A stretch of DNA of 64,000 nt, taken from contig OX637350.1 of NCBI GenBank assembly GCA_951799405.1, positions 8,169,852 through 8,233,851 of the forward strand, given 5' to 3'. Position numbers and translations under genes: made by a program. Origin of the DNA: Agapetus fuscipes. Lineage: Eukaryota > Arthropoda > Insecta > Trichoptera > Glossosomatidae. Positions 9,746 to 21,007 of this stretch are shown here, in pieces. Below the pieces are notes generated by a model. The model was not told where the DNA came from, ran no database searches, and saw only the letters and a program-made list of their open reading frames with translations. Every line of letters starts with the position of its first letter. Position 1 is the first letter of the stretch.

Positions 9746-11525
9746 TCATCGGTATACTCTGATGAAACATTGTAACTCATTCATAACCCACAATCGATGT
9801 AACGTTACACGAATGCGCTTACAGAAAAAATTAAGTTTACAAAGAAAATCGGGATTTCAGTTTTCATTTATGTGAAAATCTCGCACGAGATTTAAGAGCG
9901 TTAAGTTTAGTTGCCAATTTAAATTTAGCCGCCAATGCGCCACAGTAATAAATGTTACATTATCGACTGAAGCTATTAGTGTCCTTGAACGGCAAATTTT
10001 ATCAAGCGTTGCTATCGATGTTTTTCATCATTACCATGACGCTATAAATGTGCGGTTTATCGCTACAATTACCTCACGAGGCTCTGTCATGATTTCCTAA
10101 CATGCCAAATACTTTTACTGGCTTACAGCTGCAATGTAACTGTCACCCAAAATTCCTTGCACGTAATATTTTCACCACTTTTGATAATTGTAGCGTCGAA
10201 AGATTCGATTCGCTTCTTTAAATTTGTTCAATTATACTTTCCACCATTGAACGCCTTTTATTACTTTTGTTTCATAATAAACCACGTCGAATCAATTGAC
10301 GTCACACCTTCAGCATCAATATTTTACTGTCGACAAGCTGGTACACGTTCAATAAAATCTCAAGTTCGTTATCATCAATTTGCTATGCATAACTGTTATA
10401 CACTATCAATTGTTATTCAATTTACTGTTAAAGGTAAACAATGCACTTAAGGGTTTGGCGGAAAAGTACATTATTTTATATTTTTACAATTATTTTGTTG
10501 TATAAATACAACTCGACACAAAAGTTAACATTGATACAATTATTTCCTACCACAGGTTTGCGATGAAATTTTTAATTAAAATTATAACGTATCCTTTTTA
10601 GCACGTATTGCAGAAACCATCTAACTAATTAATAATTGATTAATGCAAAATTTAAATGCAGTTTCATACAAATTATTAAATTGGCTTAATTAACAGGCGT
10701 GAATACTGTCCCATAAATATTTCATAAGCCCAATTTAGTTTCATGTTGATATTTTACGGATCGAACTGATTCGGTGCTTTGAAAATGCGCAAATTCACTG
10801 TAATCCTATTTCAATAATTAATGTGCTTGTATTATCATAAATTAAATAAATTCATTATTATATTATTTAGATTTTGGGCAGTAACTTTGTGAAAGCACAT
10901 TTTAATTAATTAAAATACTTTTTTAACTTTGTTACAATTCACCGAAACTGGTTGTGTTTTTTAAAAAATAAAACTCAAGTGAATTGTAACAAAGTTAAAA
11001 AAGTATTTTAATTAAATTCATTATTATTTAGTACCTACATACGTTGGATTGAAATATCAAAACATTTAGTACTAAATGTTCGAAAATCAATAGAAAACAG
11101 GTGTTTTCTAAAATGTCACTACGATACATACTCACTGTATCTACTGAGATACGTTTTATGTTTTACATTTAAAGGGATTTCACAGTTAGTTCGATATGAA
11201 TTTGTAACTGGCGCCTTATGGTACCGATGTGTGATTTTTCTGTCCTTTTTACAACTATTTCTTGATATTCAAGGAAGACTTATCTGTTTGCCAGAAAGGA
11301 TTACACCAAGGTGCCTTTGAGGAAGCTAGAGACAGAAATGGTTCAAAACAATAATAGGAGGAATGAGCTAATTTTTTATCCAACTCGGATTAAACCTACA
11401 ATAAATGTCGTATATGCCCCCAAAATTCCGTTTAAAGACACCCAAAAAAATCTTTAACGGGCATGAAGTATTTATAAATCTACTTAAAAGCTCAATACCT
11501 GGAGTGAGAACAACCATGAATACAA
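9746..11525. other. Unassigned AT-rich stretch
   Basis: I see no gene. The only strong structure is the hairpin at 10906-11015, listed separately. The short frames have no recognisable motif. Confidence 0.35.
10906..11015. repeat. Perfect 37-bp inverted repeat
   Basis: Arms 10906-10942 and 10979-11015 are exact reverse complements (aaaatacttttttaactttg is part of the left arm), separated by a 36-bp loop. The termini resemble no other repeat in the window and I see no target duplication. Perfect identity between AT-rich arms suggests a recent origin, for example a template-switch event during replication. Confidence 0.9.
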
Positions 11526-11977
11526 TTTTTTTTTTTTTTTAAGAAATCCTGTGCGGGAGACTCCCTAGATTCTACTAAAGACTCTAGGGGTCTATGACAC
11601 CTGTTGTAGTGCCGCAGAGGTGTACGAGCTTGGTCGTCGCTACAAAGCGCCAATACTCAAGCAAGACCCAGTTGCTGTAAGGCTGGATGGACCTTTGGTG
11701 ACCGGTCAATTGGTAAAGGTTTATGAATTTTTCAACCCAGCGAAGAGCACATTCGAAATATAAATGGTATATTTTTGTGCTCCGCCGGGATCCGAATCCA
11801 CAACCTTCCATTTACGAGTCCAAAGTGTTGCCACTACGGACTACGGACCGGTCCAAGATGCCAACGACACGCGGTGTACCTGAGCGGTTACCCATCCAAG
11901 TACTGACCACGCCCAATGTTGCTTAACTTCGGTGATCTATGGGAACCGGTGCTTTCAACATGGCTAACGTCGTTGAC
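11526..11977 (-). mobile_element. SINE-1 full copy 2: 5S rRNA + tRNA heads
   Basis: It has the same architecture as 8989-9440 with only scattered differences: a 5S head at 11858-11977 (120 bp), a tRNA-like head near 11780-11854 with ggattcggatccc, the body, the catagacccctagag tail and an A-run (T-run at 11526). It lies in the same orientation about 2.1 kb from copy 1. Either two young insertions or a local duplication would explain this. The flanks differ, which favours separate insertions. Confidence 0.88.
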
Positions 11978-12599
11978 ATTTGGATGTAATACTCGAATTC
12001 GCTGAAAATCCTATAATGAGAATGAATATAATTGTGAGATTCTTATTTACATACTCGCAACACAATATATCTTCTTTCATTTTGAAATTTATAATGAATA
12101 AAAAAGAAAATATGTCACAAAACATTTGTCACTTTCGAAATCCCTTTTCCCGTGATAACTCTTGCACCGGTTATATACAGACTCTATGTAATATATTCGT
12201 GTCGTAGATCCTTTGTACGGTATTCATTTCCGAGATCTCATTGTGAATCGTTTCCCTCTAATGCGAATTGAATTCATGTCAGTTCCTTTATTCGCGGCGC
12301 TCCGTTGGGTCCCCTGACGCCGCGACGCATGTGTGAGACGACGTACGTAAACTCCTTGGAGGGCTCGCATACCAGAGAAAAAGCTAAAATTATAGTGGTT
12401 CGCAGTGTATCCATTGTCATCAGGTGAAATTGCTAGTTTTTGTGAACTGTCAATTTCTGTTCCTGCCCGAAAAATCCCACCCACTTTCTCTTTCCTGCCT
12501 TGAATTTTAATCCTTTTGTTTTTACATGCCTCTGAAGATAGACGGTTAAAGTCCGATAGCGCTTAGGCAATTTGACTCAAAATGTGAAAATAGAAACGT

Positions 12600-12826
12600 T
12601 TCTAAATCTAAATCTAAGCTGCAAGAATATGTATCATTTGACAAGCAGACATGCATAATTTCGCGCTTACACGACCTACAATATAAAAACCCAATTCTCA
12701 AATGAACATAAGCCTTGCAAACTTTTGCCGACCTTCCCTAAAACCAGGGTGACATTGGCCAAGTGAACCATTTTTTACAGTATGAGTGGTCAGCCTCATA
12801 CCAACCTATAAGTCAAGGACGTTTCG
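12600..12826 (-). repeat. D-tail repeat
   Basis: On the plus strand it runs from aatctaagctgcaagaatat to ccaacctataagtcaagga, the full reverse complement of the family. It contains cgcgcttacacg, caaatgaacataagcc and gaccattttttacag-like blocks. The 5' end stops at the same ccttgacttatagg point as many other copies. Confidence 0.8.
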
Positions 12827-13203
12827 TATAGAAAAAGTTATTTTAAATTAAAATTGTCAATGTCTGTTAAAATTTTACATTTCACGTTCACCCAACGCTC
12901 TTTTTAGATGTCTTCTGTGGAACAGAGAGAATGATGACTACTGTTTTTTTTTTTTATTTTAACTGAAGGGATAAATTTCTGAACATAAGATTTTGTATTA
13001 AAGTAGTACGTGTTTCTATGTAACCAAGTTAACAAACGTCTTTATTTTATGTGTTCTTTCTTTTGAAGGAACACGCGGTGTGTTTTAAACATTGATTTAT
13101 AAATAAGTGAAAATATCAATATACTGGTCATGGTATGTGCTATCTATGTTATTTTTCACTATTTTACACATGTGACAGTTCTACAGCAGAATCTGGACTA
13201 TAT

Positions 13204-13659
13204 TGTTACGTTTTTCCTGAGGGTTCTTTTAATTAAAACACAAGTTCAACACAAGTTAGCCATACAGTTTATTTACACAGACTTTCTTACAATAGATTTA
13301 TTTTAACAGACTTATTTTAACAGATTTATTTTAACACACTTATTTATTTCGTACAGATTACATTTATTTTACACCATATTGGTCGCCCTAGTAACTAGAT
13401 ATTCCTCTGTGTGAGTGCTTCGAAAGACTAACTCGCTCCAGCCGATTGTCGCCCTTCTTATAGCGGAACCTAGGGGCCATTCCAGCCTGCCCTAGAAAGT
13501 TCCACTACCACAGTTGTATAGACGATTCTGGACATATTTATTTCATGAAGAGTCCATTTCCTACCTACATACACACCTTACAATTACAATCGTCTGGGCC
13601 AGAACATTCTCTCAAAACACACGTACACCAATAAGCATCTACCAGTGTATTTCGTTACA
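13204..13659 (-). mobile_element. Solo LTR 1 (Ty3/gypsy-like)
   Basis: The plus strand runs tgttacg ... cgttaca, so the minus strand has the canonical TGTAACG ... CGTAACA ends. It is flanked by a 4-bp duplication, atat (13200-13203 and 13660-13663). On the minus strand a TATA-like gctataag near 13459 precedes AATAAA-type signals, as in a retroviral-type LTR. No internal gag-pol follows, so this is a solo LTR left by recombination between two LTRs. Assignment to Ty3/gypsy rests on the ends and duplication size. Confidence 0.75.
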
Positions 13660-13810
13660 ATATCTTCATTTCGTCGCTTTCAGCAGCAGCTTACGCATAT
13701 GCGGACAACTTGACTGTAGTACATTACTTTCCGTTTTTCATTACTATTTCGTCCTTTATATATCAATCCACTTGGAATGATAAGGGCAATCCATACACTT
13801 TTTTTTATAC

Positions 13811-13900
13811 AATTTACACATAATTAGAGGGCTCTTGAGGTGTGAGACACACAAAAACAGCGCTCACCAAATAAATCATCCTAATGTTATTATTATTATT
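13811..13900 (+). repeat. SINE-1/LINE-A type 3' tail fragment
   Basis: It contains gggctcttgaggtgtgagac, acaaaaacagcgctcacc and aaataaatcatcctaatg followed by tta repeats. This matches the alternative SINE-1 tail seen at 22167-22240. The rest of the element is absent. Confidence 0.7.
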
Positions 13901-15086
13901 ATAACTCAGTTCTAGAGCAGAATCTGGACTTAACCTTCACTTCATCGCTTTCACCAGTGGGGCGCGCTACACCGACAGTATGATGTGATTTGAAAAATGG
14001 GAGCACTGTTTCGTCCTTGAAACATCATTACACGGGCTATATTGTTTTTCATCTAAGCTCTTCTGTTAAAATATACCACATAACTATTTTCAGATACAGA
14101 ATTCGAGTTGTGGGCCGTATTTTCGCTTTGTCGCTGTCCCCAGTGGGATGCGCACGGTGAAAGCAACGCGTATACGCGAATGCGAGCCGACAACTCGACA
14201 GTGCGTTATCTGTGCCCATGTCAACGTGCGAAAGAGATATGCTTAAATAAGTTCGCGTAAACTCAATCTTTTCTTTTTATCTATTCAGGTTAGCGTTTCT
14301 CAATTTCACTTTCCGTTTCATTTTTTTTTACCGAAAAACAAACTTGGTTTGGAGGAAAAGATGTTTAAACGAAGAAATTTACGTACATATTATGACAATA
14401 ATATAAAATTTGTAGCTTTAATTCACTCTAGAACACTTTTCATGAGTTTTTTTTTATAATATTTTAGAAATTATAGTTTGGAGAGCATTATTTTCTCATA
14501 CTCTGCTTCCTTTTTGTGCCACTTCTATCAAAGATCGGCGATCATCATGGCTATTTTAACATTGGATGCCACGGCTAGAAACAGTAACTTGGTGCTATTG
14601 CCGAACCATTGTCGCAGGTTTTTCAGCCACGGTGTCCTTCGGCGTCCTTGAGAGTTCCTCCCCTCAATCTTACCCCCTATGGTATGATGAAGGACATGCC
14701 ACGCCTCATTTCTCGAAATGTTACATATTGGAAATTATTTGCTTATCTTACAATATGGCTTCCCACACACGTGCCGATATTTGTAGTAAATAATTCCATC
14801 TGTAGGCGTCGCCCTGCATCTCGTCGCTTTGATCACACTCTCCCCATATAATATACTTAACGCCTCCACCCTCGACCTACTTATGTGTACATACTAAGGG
14901 GGACAAATCTCATCGGTGACAGGTTAGAACGGCACGGTGACAAAACGACACATGACATAACGACGCATGACAGAACGACACATAACAGAACGACACATGA
15001 TAGAACAACACTCTGACAAAACAACACAGGAAATACATCACTATGACAAAGCAACACACCACATACCTAAAACAAAACATACCATT

Positions 15087-15256
15087 GATGAGATTGTGAA
15101 AGAATGGGATATACGGTGAGTGCAAAAGTAGAAATATATGAAAAATTATTCGGATATTAATGAATTGATGGAGGTATGTAAGGATAAGAAGAAATGGAGG
15201 CAGTCATGCGGAGGCTCTGGCCACCCCTAGCAGAATGGTGACATAGTTACAGTCAC
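15087..15256 (+). pseudogene. LINE-C 3' end inserted in FB-1
   Basis: Frame 15087-15230 reads DEIVKEWDIR, then two stops, then MEVCKDKKKWRQSCGGSGHP and a TAG at 15228-15230. The short 3' UTR ends gttacagtcac. The fragment is flanked by accatt at 15081-15086 and 15257-15262, and the second FB-1 copy shows the uninterrupted site (aaaccattaacggcac, near 47085). This is a 5'-truncated insertion with a 6-bp duplication. Confidence 0.75.
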
Positions 15257-15302
15257 ACCATTACCGGCACCTGAAAAAACATCACATGACAAAACATCAC
15301 AA

Positions 15303-15365
15303 ACATTTATTTTGCTTACACACGCCATATGCGTCTCCTTCGGGATAACGCGGTAAGAAGTTTAT
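15303..15365 (+). repeat. SINE-3 3' tail fragment
   Basis: It has ccatatgcg, ccttcgggataacgcgg and taagaagtt, the end of SINE-3 as seen at 21024-21070 in complement. It sits in the loop of FB-1. Confidence 0.55.
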
Positions 15366-15755
15366 TTTCACGTGTAACTTAGTTAGGTTTTTATATTTGA
15401 ATGATAATCGGGGGCGTTAATTTTTTCTAATAAGCTTTACCAAACAATATATGCATTATTAAAGATTTTAAATTATGATTACGGTCGTTAGACATTTTAA
15501 AGAATGAAAAAAAGGATTTTACTGACCGTGCAAAAGAGCAAATATTTAGTTCTATTTTCTAATGCCTCACTTTTTTGACATGCTGTTTATGGTGTTTTCT
15601 GTTTTTTCATGTGATGTTTTCTCATTGTGATGTACTTTCCTGTGATGTTTTGTCACATTGATGTTTTGCAATGCGATGTACTGTCATTGTGATGTACTGT
15701 CATGTGTCGTTCTATCATGGAACCATCTCAACACCCTGAGAATGACACTACGTAC

Positions 15756-15913
15756 CTACGTTTAAATTCACCCATAGCGTTTAAATTCACCCATAGCGTT
15801 TTACAAAAAAAATTAACAACTAAAACGCTCAGTAGTGTCGCCGTTCAATTTCTGTACATTGTTTGATAAACTATTGTATTGAGTTTGAACGTTAAACTTC
15901 AAGCTAGGGGTAC
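15756..15913. mobile_element. Palindromic MITE M1, copy 3
   Basis: It starts cctacgtttaaattcaccc and ends aagctaggggta. The left arm carries a tandem duplication: tttaaattcacccatagcg appears twice (about 15761-15798). The first terminal bases are lost. Confidence 0.75.
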
Positions 15914-16198
15914 ATGTATATATTTTAATTCCCTTGAAGTAGAATTCTCCGTAGGTAATACGTAATCTTTCATACGATACTTTGTATACAATAAGATGAA
16001 TCGTATTTTGTTTGCTGGTCTTCTCTTTTATGTCGAAAATGTCTTGATTCTCGTGAGTTATTATCCGTTTTGTTGGAGTGTTTGTACGTAATTTGTTATA
16101 TTTTGTATTTTTTTAATTGATAATTAAGTGTATAATAGAAATAAAATATGTAAAAGTTCTAGGGTCTGTGCATTGACTTTTTGAAGATAATTTTTTAA

Positions 16199-16275
16199 TT
16201 AATAATGCAAAAACAAAGTTTTTCCTCACGAGTTTATTTATTATCTCGAGCGCTTTTGGAGTTTTATCACCCCAT
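16199..16275. repeat. Half copy of MITE-5
   Basis: The run caaagtttttcctcacgag ... atctcgagcgctttt matches one arm of the palindromes at 40-168 and 45399-45507. The other arm is missing; a D-tail repeat follows immediately. Confidence 0.5.
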
Positions 16276-16280
16276 TTGTT

Positions 16281-16522
16281 GTCTATAATCTTTAATCTAA
16301 GTTGCAAGGATATATTCATTCAAAGCTCTCAGATGTATGCCCACAAACAAACACGTGTAGTTCGCGCTTACAAATGCTGACTGTGTACTTACAAATAAAA
16401 TCCAAACCTCAAATGAACATAAGCCCTGCAACTCTTGCCGACATTCCCTGAAACAGGGGTGACATTGGCAAAGTGAACCATTTTTTACAGTATGGGTGGT
16501 CAGCCTCATACCAACCTATAGT
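16281..16522 (-). repeat. D-tail repeat
   Basis: It is nearly complete, from tctataatctttaatctaag to cataccaacctatag in plus-strand reading, and lacks the last bases (tcaagga). It is very similar to the copy at 51551-51808, down to aaagctctcagatgtatgcc. Confidence 0.8.
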
Positions 16523-17084
16523 TGTTTAAAAGTTTTTAATGACAATATGGATGCAGTTAAAATTATTTATTTCGTATATATTTTGTATGGTTTGTGTATC
16601 AACACTGAAAGTTCACTTTGATCTCTGCTTAATTTTGTAGAACAAAAACACTGTTTTTTTTTCACTAGATTTTAAGAATTGTATTTTAATTAATATACAC
16701 GAATTTTTTCGATCTTTCGATCATGCCTTTTCCCTTATTTCTTTTGTAATTTTTTTTTCACTGTCCTACAATTAATACTAAAAATTGTGTATATACTCGT
16801 AGATACATGAAAACAGTTTTCAAATTTGCTCTATTCGCGTATTTATTTTTGTTCTACATGCTTTGTGTGCTACTTACCTTTCTTCCCTACACTTTTTATC
16901 AACAACAAAAAAACATGTTTTTGTCAGTATCAAGAAAAAATTAAGCTCTAGTTCTTCAACAAGCCGCATATTCATATCATATTCTGAACTGAAATCTCAT
17001 TTCTGCACCATGTTCTTACCATACTCCAAATCTGCCTACGCACCAGTATGCCTGGAGCCTTCCTAAGGAAAACACTACTTCAAC
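16523..17084. other. Unassigned AT-rich stretch
   Basis: No gene or known repeat is seen. Confidence 0.35.
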
Positions 17085-17227
17085 CGTACGTTTAAACTCA
17101 ACCACAACATTTTATCAAAAAAATCTATGGAAACTAAAGCATTACTCCTAGATAGTGTTTTACTTTTCATACATTTATGGTTAAACGCTTTGGTTGAGTT
17201 TGGACGTAAAGTGTATACTTGGGGTGT
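17085..17227. mobile_element. Palindromic MITE M1, copy 4
   Basis: It runs from cgtacgtttaaactcaacc to gtatacttggggtgt. The left terminus (ccccaagtataaa) is missing while the right is intact, so it has lost one end. Confidence 0.75.
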
Positions 17228-17439
17228 AGACATCTTCTCTGCGGCTTTACCTGATTGGATTGCCTTGGCTCATAGCGAGCATCTCCAACATTATAAGGTG
17301 GCTATCAGCCAGGGTAAAATAACACATAGGAAGTATGCACTACATATTAAAATTATGATGTTTTTCAAATTTAACACCTTAACAATATGTTGAACATTGA
17401 AAATTATTTTTCTTGTTTATCGGTCTGTGTTTGTGTTGA

Positions 17440-17558
17440 GGGTTTATGTTCACTTGAGGTTTGTATTTTAATTTGTAAGTTGATACACATTGCACATTTA
17501 CAAGCGCAAATTTACACGTTTCTGTTTGTGGGCATGCATTTAATGTGAATTTTAAATC
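17440..17558 (+). repeat. D-tail repeat, partial
   Basis: It keeps gggtttatgttcacttgagg, acaagcgcaaatttacacg and tgtgggcatgcatttaatg, and lacks both the 5' block and the tandem tail. Confidence 0.65.
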
Positions 17559-18052
17559 ATCACTTATTCAGTTTTAACTTAGAGGTGGCGATAAAATTAC
17601 TCAGTTTCTAACATAGTCATTCACAACGCATTTAATACATAGCGGATGGATCATCGTTTATTTGTTTGGAAAATTAACGTTAGTTGACGGTTGAGCCATG
17701 GATTTGATGTGTGTGAATAGCACCGTCAGTGTCTATGATATACCTCAGTGGCAATAAGTACAGGCAGTACAAGAGGCTGAATGTGCTGGGTTGGAATGGG
17801 GACTTGAATGGGGACCGCATACCATTCGGCGCTACGTTATACCTACTAGCGCTAATCCCCCGCAAATGACAAGCTTAATTATTTGAGACCCCGCATGAGC
17901 TACGGGATCCCAAGCGTAGAAGCCATTTTATTTGTTAATCAGTTTATTTGATGCTAATTTCATTCGAATGGAGATTTTGATCCTATTGAATTTGGAGCTT
18001 ATCGTTTACGTCGAATATAAACTCTTGAGATGATGTTATTTTCTATTCATAC

Positions 18053-18429
18053 TGTTACGAATGTAAAAGTTTATGTCTGTAGATGTTTACTTATAATTGT
18101 GTTTCTGTGCATGTTTACTTATGATTGTGTGTATGTGTGTTTTTAAAACTTGTGTATGTGTGTCTAGACGTAAGTATTTGGATGGTTGTACCTACTCATG
18201 TTTGCTCGAAGCTTCTGCTCGAGATGGTTCTGGCATGGTGTATGCTAGAATATCCTTGAGTCACCTATAAATACGGATTGCAGTGCTTTAGAGTGTATTA
18301 GTACCCGAGCCGTCGTAAGCGAGAAGTACAGAAGTTTAAACTCTCACCCTAATGTGAGCAAATACTAAAATGAATTGTGTAAAAAAATAATCTAAGTTTT
18401 ATTAAATTGAACCCAAGCAAATCGTAACA
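18053..18429 (+). mobile_element. Solo LTR 2 (Ty3/gypsy-like)
   Basis: The ends are TGTTACGAATG and AAATCGTAACA, with a perfect 4-bp duplication atac at 18049-18052 and 18430-18433. A TATA box (cctataaatacgg, near 18268) and a downstream run with ttttattaaattg fit promoter and polyadenylation signals. No internal retroelement genes flank it. The left part has gt-rich decayed direct repeats (tttacttataattgtg and tttacttatgattgtg). Solo LTR status is firm; family is inferred. Confidence 0.82.
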
Positions 18430-18433
18430 ATAC

Positions 18434-20814
18434 TATTGCACTGACGATGAACCTAGATGTAAATACATTATGATTATTGTGGCAATCTTCCAGGGTGCCA
18501 TACACCCCCAAGCCTTTTAAAAATGAAGCCTCCAGCACAGGATTCCTTAAAAAACACTTTTCTTTTTCTTTAAAGAAATAAGGATAAAAAAAATCAATTT
18601 TCTGCTGTTCATCAAGATTAGTCAGCTTAAACGATATATTTCATCACTGAAAGATTTTCGTACCACTCAGCCCTTATAATGTGATGATTTAGAGGTATTT
18701 CGGAGTAATTTTTTAAGGGTATCGATAACGCCGCGGCGTGTGACCTCCAGGCGGTTCATTCATCCCTCCTTTATCGCACAATGCCATTTCCCGAAGCCAC
18801 AAATAATCCCCTTTGACCCTCTCGACTCGCACGCTCTGAATCTTGGCACTTTTTCAAATTCCAGCGTATGTCTAATGGCAGTCGCCCGGTCATTGTGAGA
18901 TGTAGCCCAATGACTATACAATCATAAAATAACAATTTGAAACAAATTAATTTTTCATTAATGATTTAATAAAATTTCAGAATTCTCTTTGAAAATAATA
19001 CGCCCTGTTCTCCTCTATGAAAATCTATTACAGTGTGTATTGTACTCGTATTAATTAAACCCAGTACCCATACGCCATTGTTTATCAATTTTCTTGTTAG
19101 TAAAATATCGATGAGGTATTCCCGCTACAAACTTTAACTTTTGCAATAATTTACTGAATTGTTCGGCAACTTAGTCTCGCATTGTTCCAACTTTCATGCC
19201 TCACAGTAACCGAGTAGGTGTATAATACCTGCGCAGTTTATCTATCTACTATCGCTCCAACTATCCCAGATTTGCGCCATAAAATTTAATATTTATTTGC
19301 ATCAAGTTTGCGCAAGCATATCGAACCTCACAAATGTGTTTTTCTTGGAAAATTCTTATCACATTTTCTCGTGTTTTCAAATCAATAGAAAATTGAAAAG
19401 CAATATAAAATGACATAAAAAAATGTAATGATTTCCCTTTTTCAATTTCCACATTTATGTACAATATTTTTGTTTTGAAAATGATTTAGGTATTTTCTCA
19501 TTTTATTTAAGTTTATATTTTTACTACTAAGAGAAACATATTTGATTTACAAAAAAAGTTTGGAAATGCCTTTTTATATTGCATAATTGCTGCAATGTTT
19601 TTATTTTATAATTGTTCTTCCTTCTTCCTCAGCCTTTCTCAGTCCAATTCTAGCCTCCTCCAATCTCCTCCATTTTTTTTTTAATTCAGTTAGAGTGAGC
19701 TGGCAATAAGTCACCACGTTTGCCAAACGGGTTAGCGTCGATAGCGACTACCTGTTGTGTCTGCGGGGACTATTTTATTTCATCCCTAACTTCCAGACAA
19801 GCCTTGCGAGCATTTCCCTATCCTCATGACCCTGGGAACGCGCTGTCTACAGGTTACAGGTTCTTCTGATAGGAATTTTATACTTACTCATCTTTTATTG
19901 ACATTAAAAAAACAATTATATCGTACGAGAATGAAATATTTGAATGAAAGATTGAACCTGAAATATTACTCGATATTTTTTTTAGTAAAATGCATTTCGC
20001 TTTTGTATTTTTAGTTGCCTACTTTGGCCTCTACGAAATGTTTGTTCCTGCTGAAAAGCATCTGGTAGAATTATGACTTATTTTCGGAGCACACTTAGTC
20101 GGAATGTTTTTGCACAAACACACATTTGCGTGTATAAAATATTCACCCACATTTGCATGGTTATCACCAAACTTGTAAAAATTGGTGAAATAGAGCTGTC
20201 TCCTTATCCCGGCCGAATCCCCGCGGCGCTCTCGGAATAAAAAACTTTCCCTTAAATGTTTACGTGGTCCTTGTTATAAACTTGGCCTAGGAGGGAGGTT
20301 CCACCCCCCTACTAGCCCCCCATGTGCCCCACCCCCTTCAGGATTATTTAGTGCCCCATAAACGGCACTGTCGAAGGAAAACTTCAGGCCGAATCCAGCA
20401 CCACGTAGTCCGAGAAATTCTAATGTTATTCTCAGCGATACGTGAGCTTCTTAACTATGCTACTGTATGATTTAGGATCAATGTGTGAATGATAGTATTT
20501 CCTTAGAGTGAATTTAATGTGTTGCATTCGTTTGCTTAAAACACATTACATGTCATTATTATTATTGTTTTGAAAATTAATGTATAAAGTAAAAAATTTT
20601 GTAACAAATGCTCCTGAAGATGCCTTATTAGGCGGAAACGTTTGAGCAACAAAATTAATAAAAGTGAATGAAAACTTTGTTTTTTCAGTTGAATTTATAA
20701 AAAATACAATGGACTTGGTTAACAAAAAACCATTAAAATATATATAGAAATGCAATTAATTCACCATCCTATTTCAGAGACAGGTTGAAGCATTTCCAAT
20801 TAATGATTCATTCT
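18434..20814. other. Unassigned stretch; possible conserved patches
   Basis: I see no gene. GC-richer islands at 18715-18850 (aacgccgcggcgtgtgacc) and 20200-20350 (C-rich, with ccacccccc) interrupt AT-rich DNA. They could be regulatory, but nothing in the sequence proves it. Confidence 0.3.
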
Positions 20815-20987
20815 TTAATATTTTTATTAATTATTAATTAACAATTACACAATGGCATTTGTTGAACCAGGATCAAAGCTATTGTCGGTAGTACACGGTG
20901 GAGGCGGGGTTCGAACTTGCTATTGTTTCAATAACGCAAATTCGAGTGCTGACTCCTTATCCCCTTGACCATACCATAATATTGATA
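20815..20987 (-). mobile_element. SINE-2, diverged copy
   Basis: The minus strand reads ggtcaaggggataaggagtc (box A region) and aagttcgaaccccgcc (box B), then tagctttgatcctggttcaa and caaatgccattg as in the other SINE-2 copies. The 3' end shortens into an attaatt-rich tail. It adjoins the target duplication of SINE-3. Confidence 0.65.
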
Positions 20988-21007
20988 ACTAGAGATGTGC
21001 AACGCAA

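Larger units (their letters stand above)
13163..14240. repeat. Degenerate repeat array, three units
   Basis: Three related units occur: 13167-13199 plus 13660-13770 (cagttctacagcagaatctg, then cttcatttcgtcgctttcag), 13913-14050 (cagttctagagcagaatctg, then cttcacttcatcgctttcac), and 14095-14240 (decayed, with cgctgtccccagtggga). The first unit is interrupted by the LTR at 13204-13659. Their nature is unknown. Confidence 0.5.
14914..15724. mobile_element. Foldback element FB-1, copy 1
   Basis: The left arm (14914-15086) is built of 15-bp units close to gacagaacgacacat. The right arm (15589-15724) is built of the reverse complement (gtgtcgttctatcat and variants). Long inverted arms made of short tandem units are the architecture of Foldback (FB) transposons of Drosophila. 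The outer ends are cggtgacaggttagaacgg (left) and atgatagaacgacac-ending (right). A second copy at 46823-47780 is in the opposite orientation. The loop holds a LINE-C insertion and a SINE-3 tail. No transposase is visible. Confidence 0.75.

Noticed and set aside
12280..12344. Small plus-strand exon before gtacgtaaac
   Set aside because: The donor is fair, but the acceptor (gaattcatgtcag) lacks a pyrimidine tract and the interval is only 65 bp.
14914..15083. CRISPR array
   Set aside because: The repeats are 15-bp tandem units with no unique spacers, and the setting is eukaryotic.
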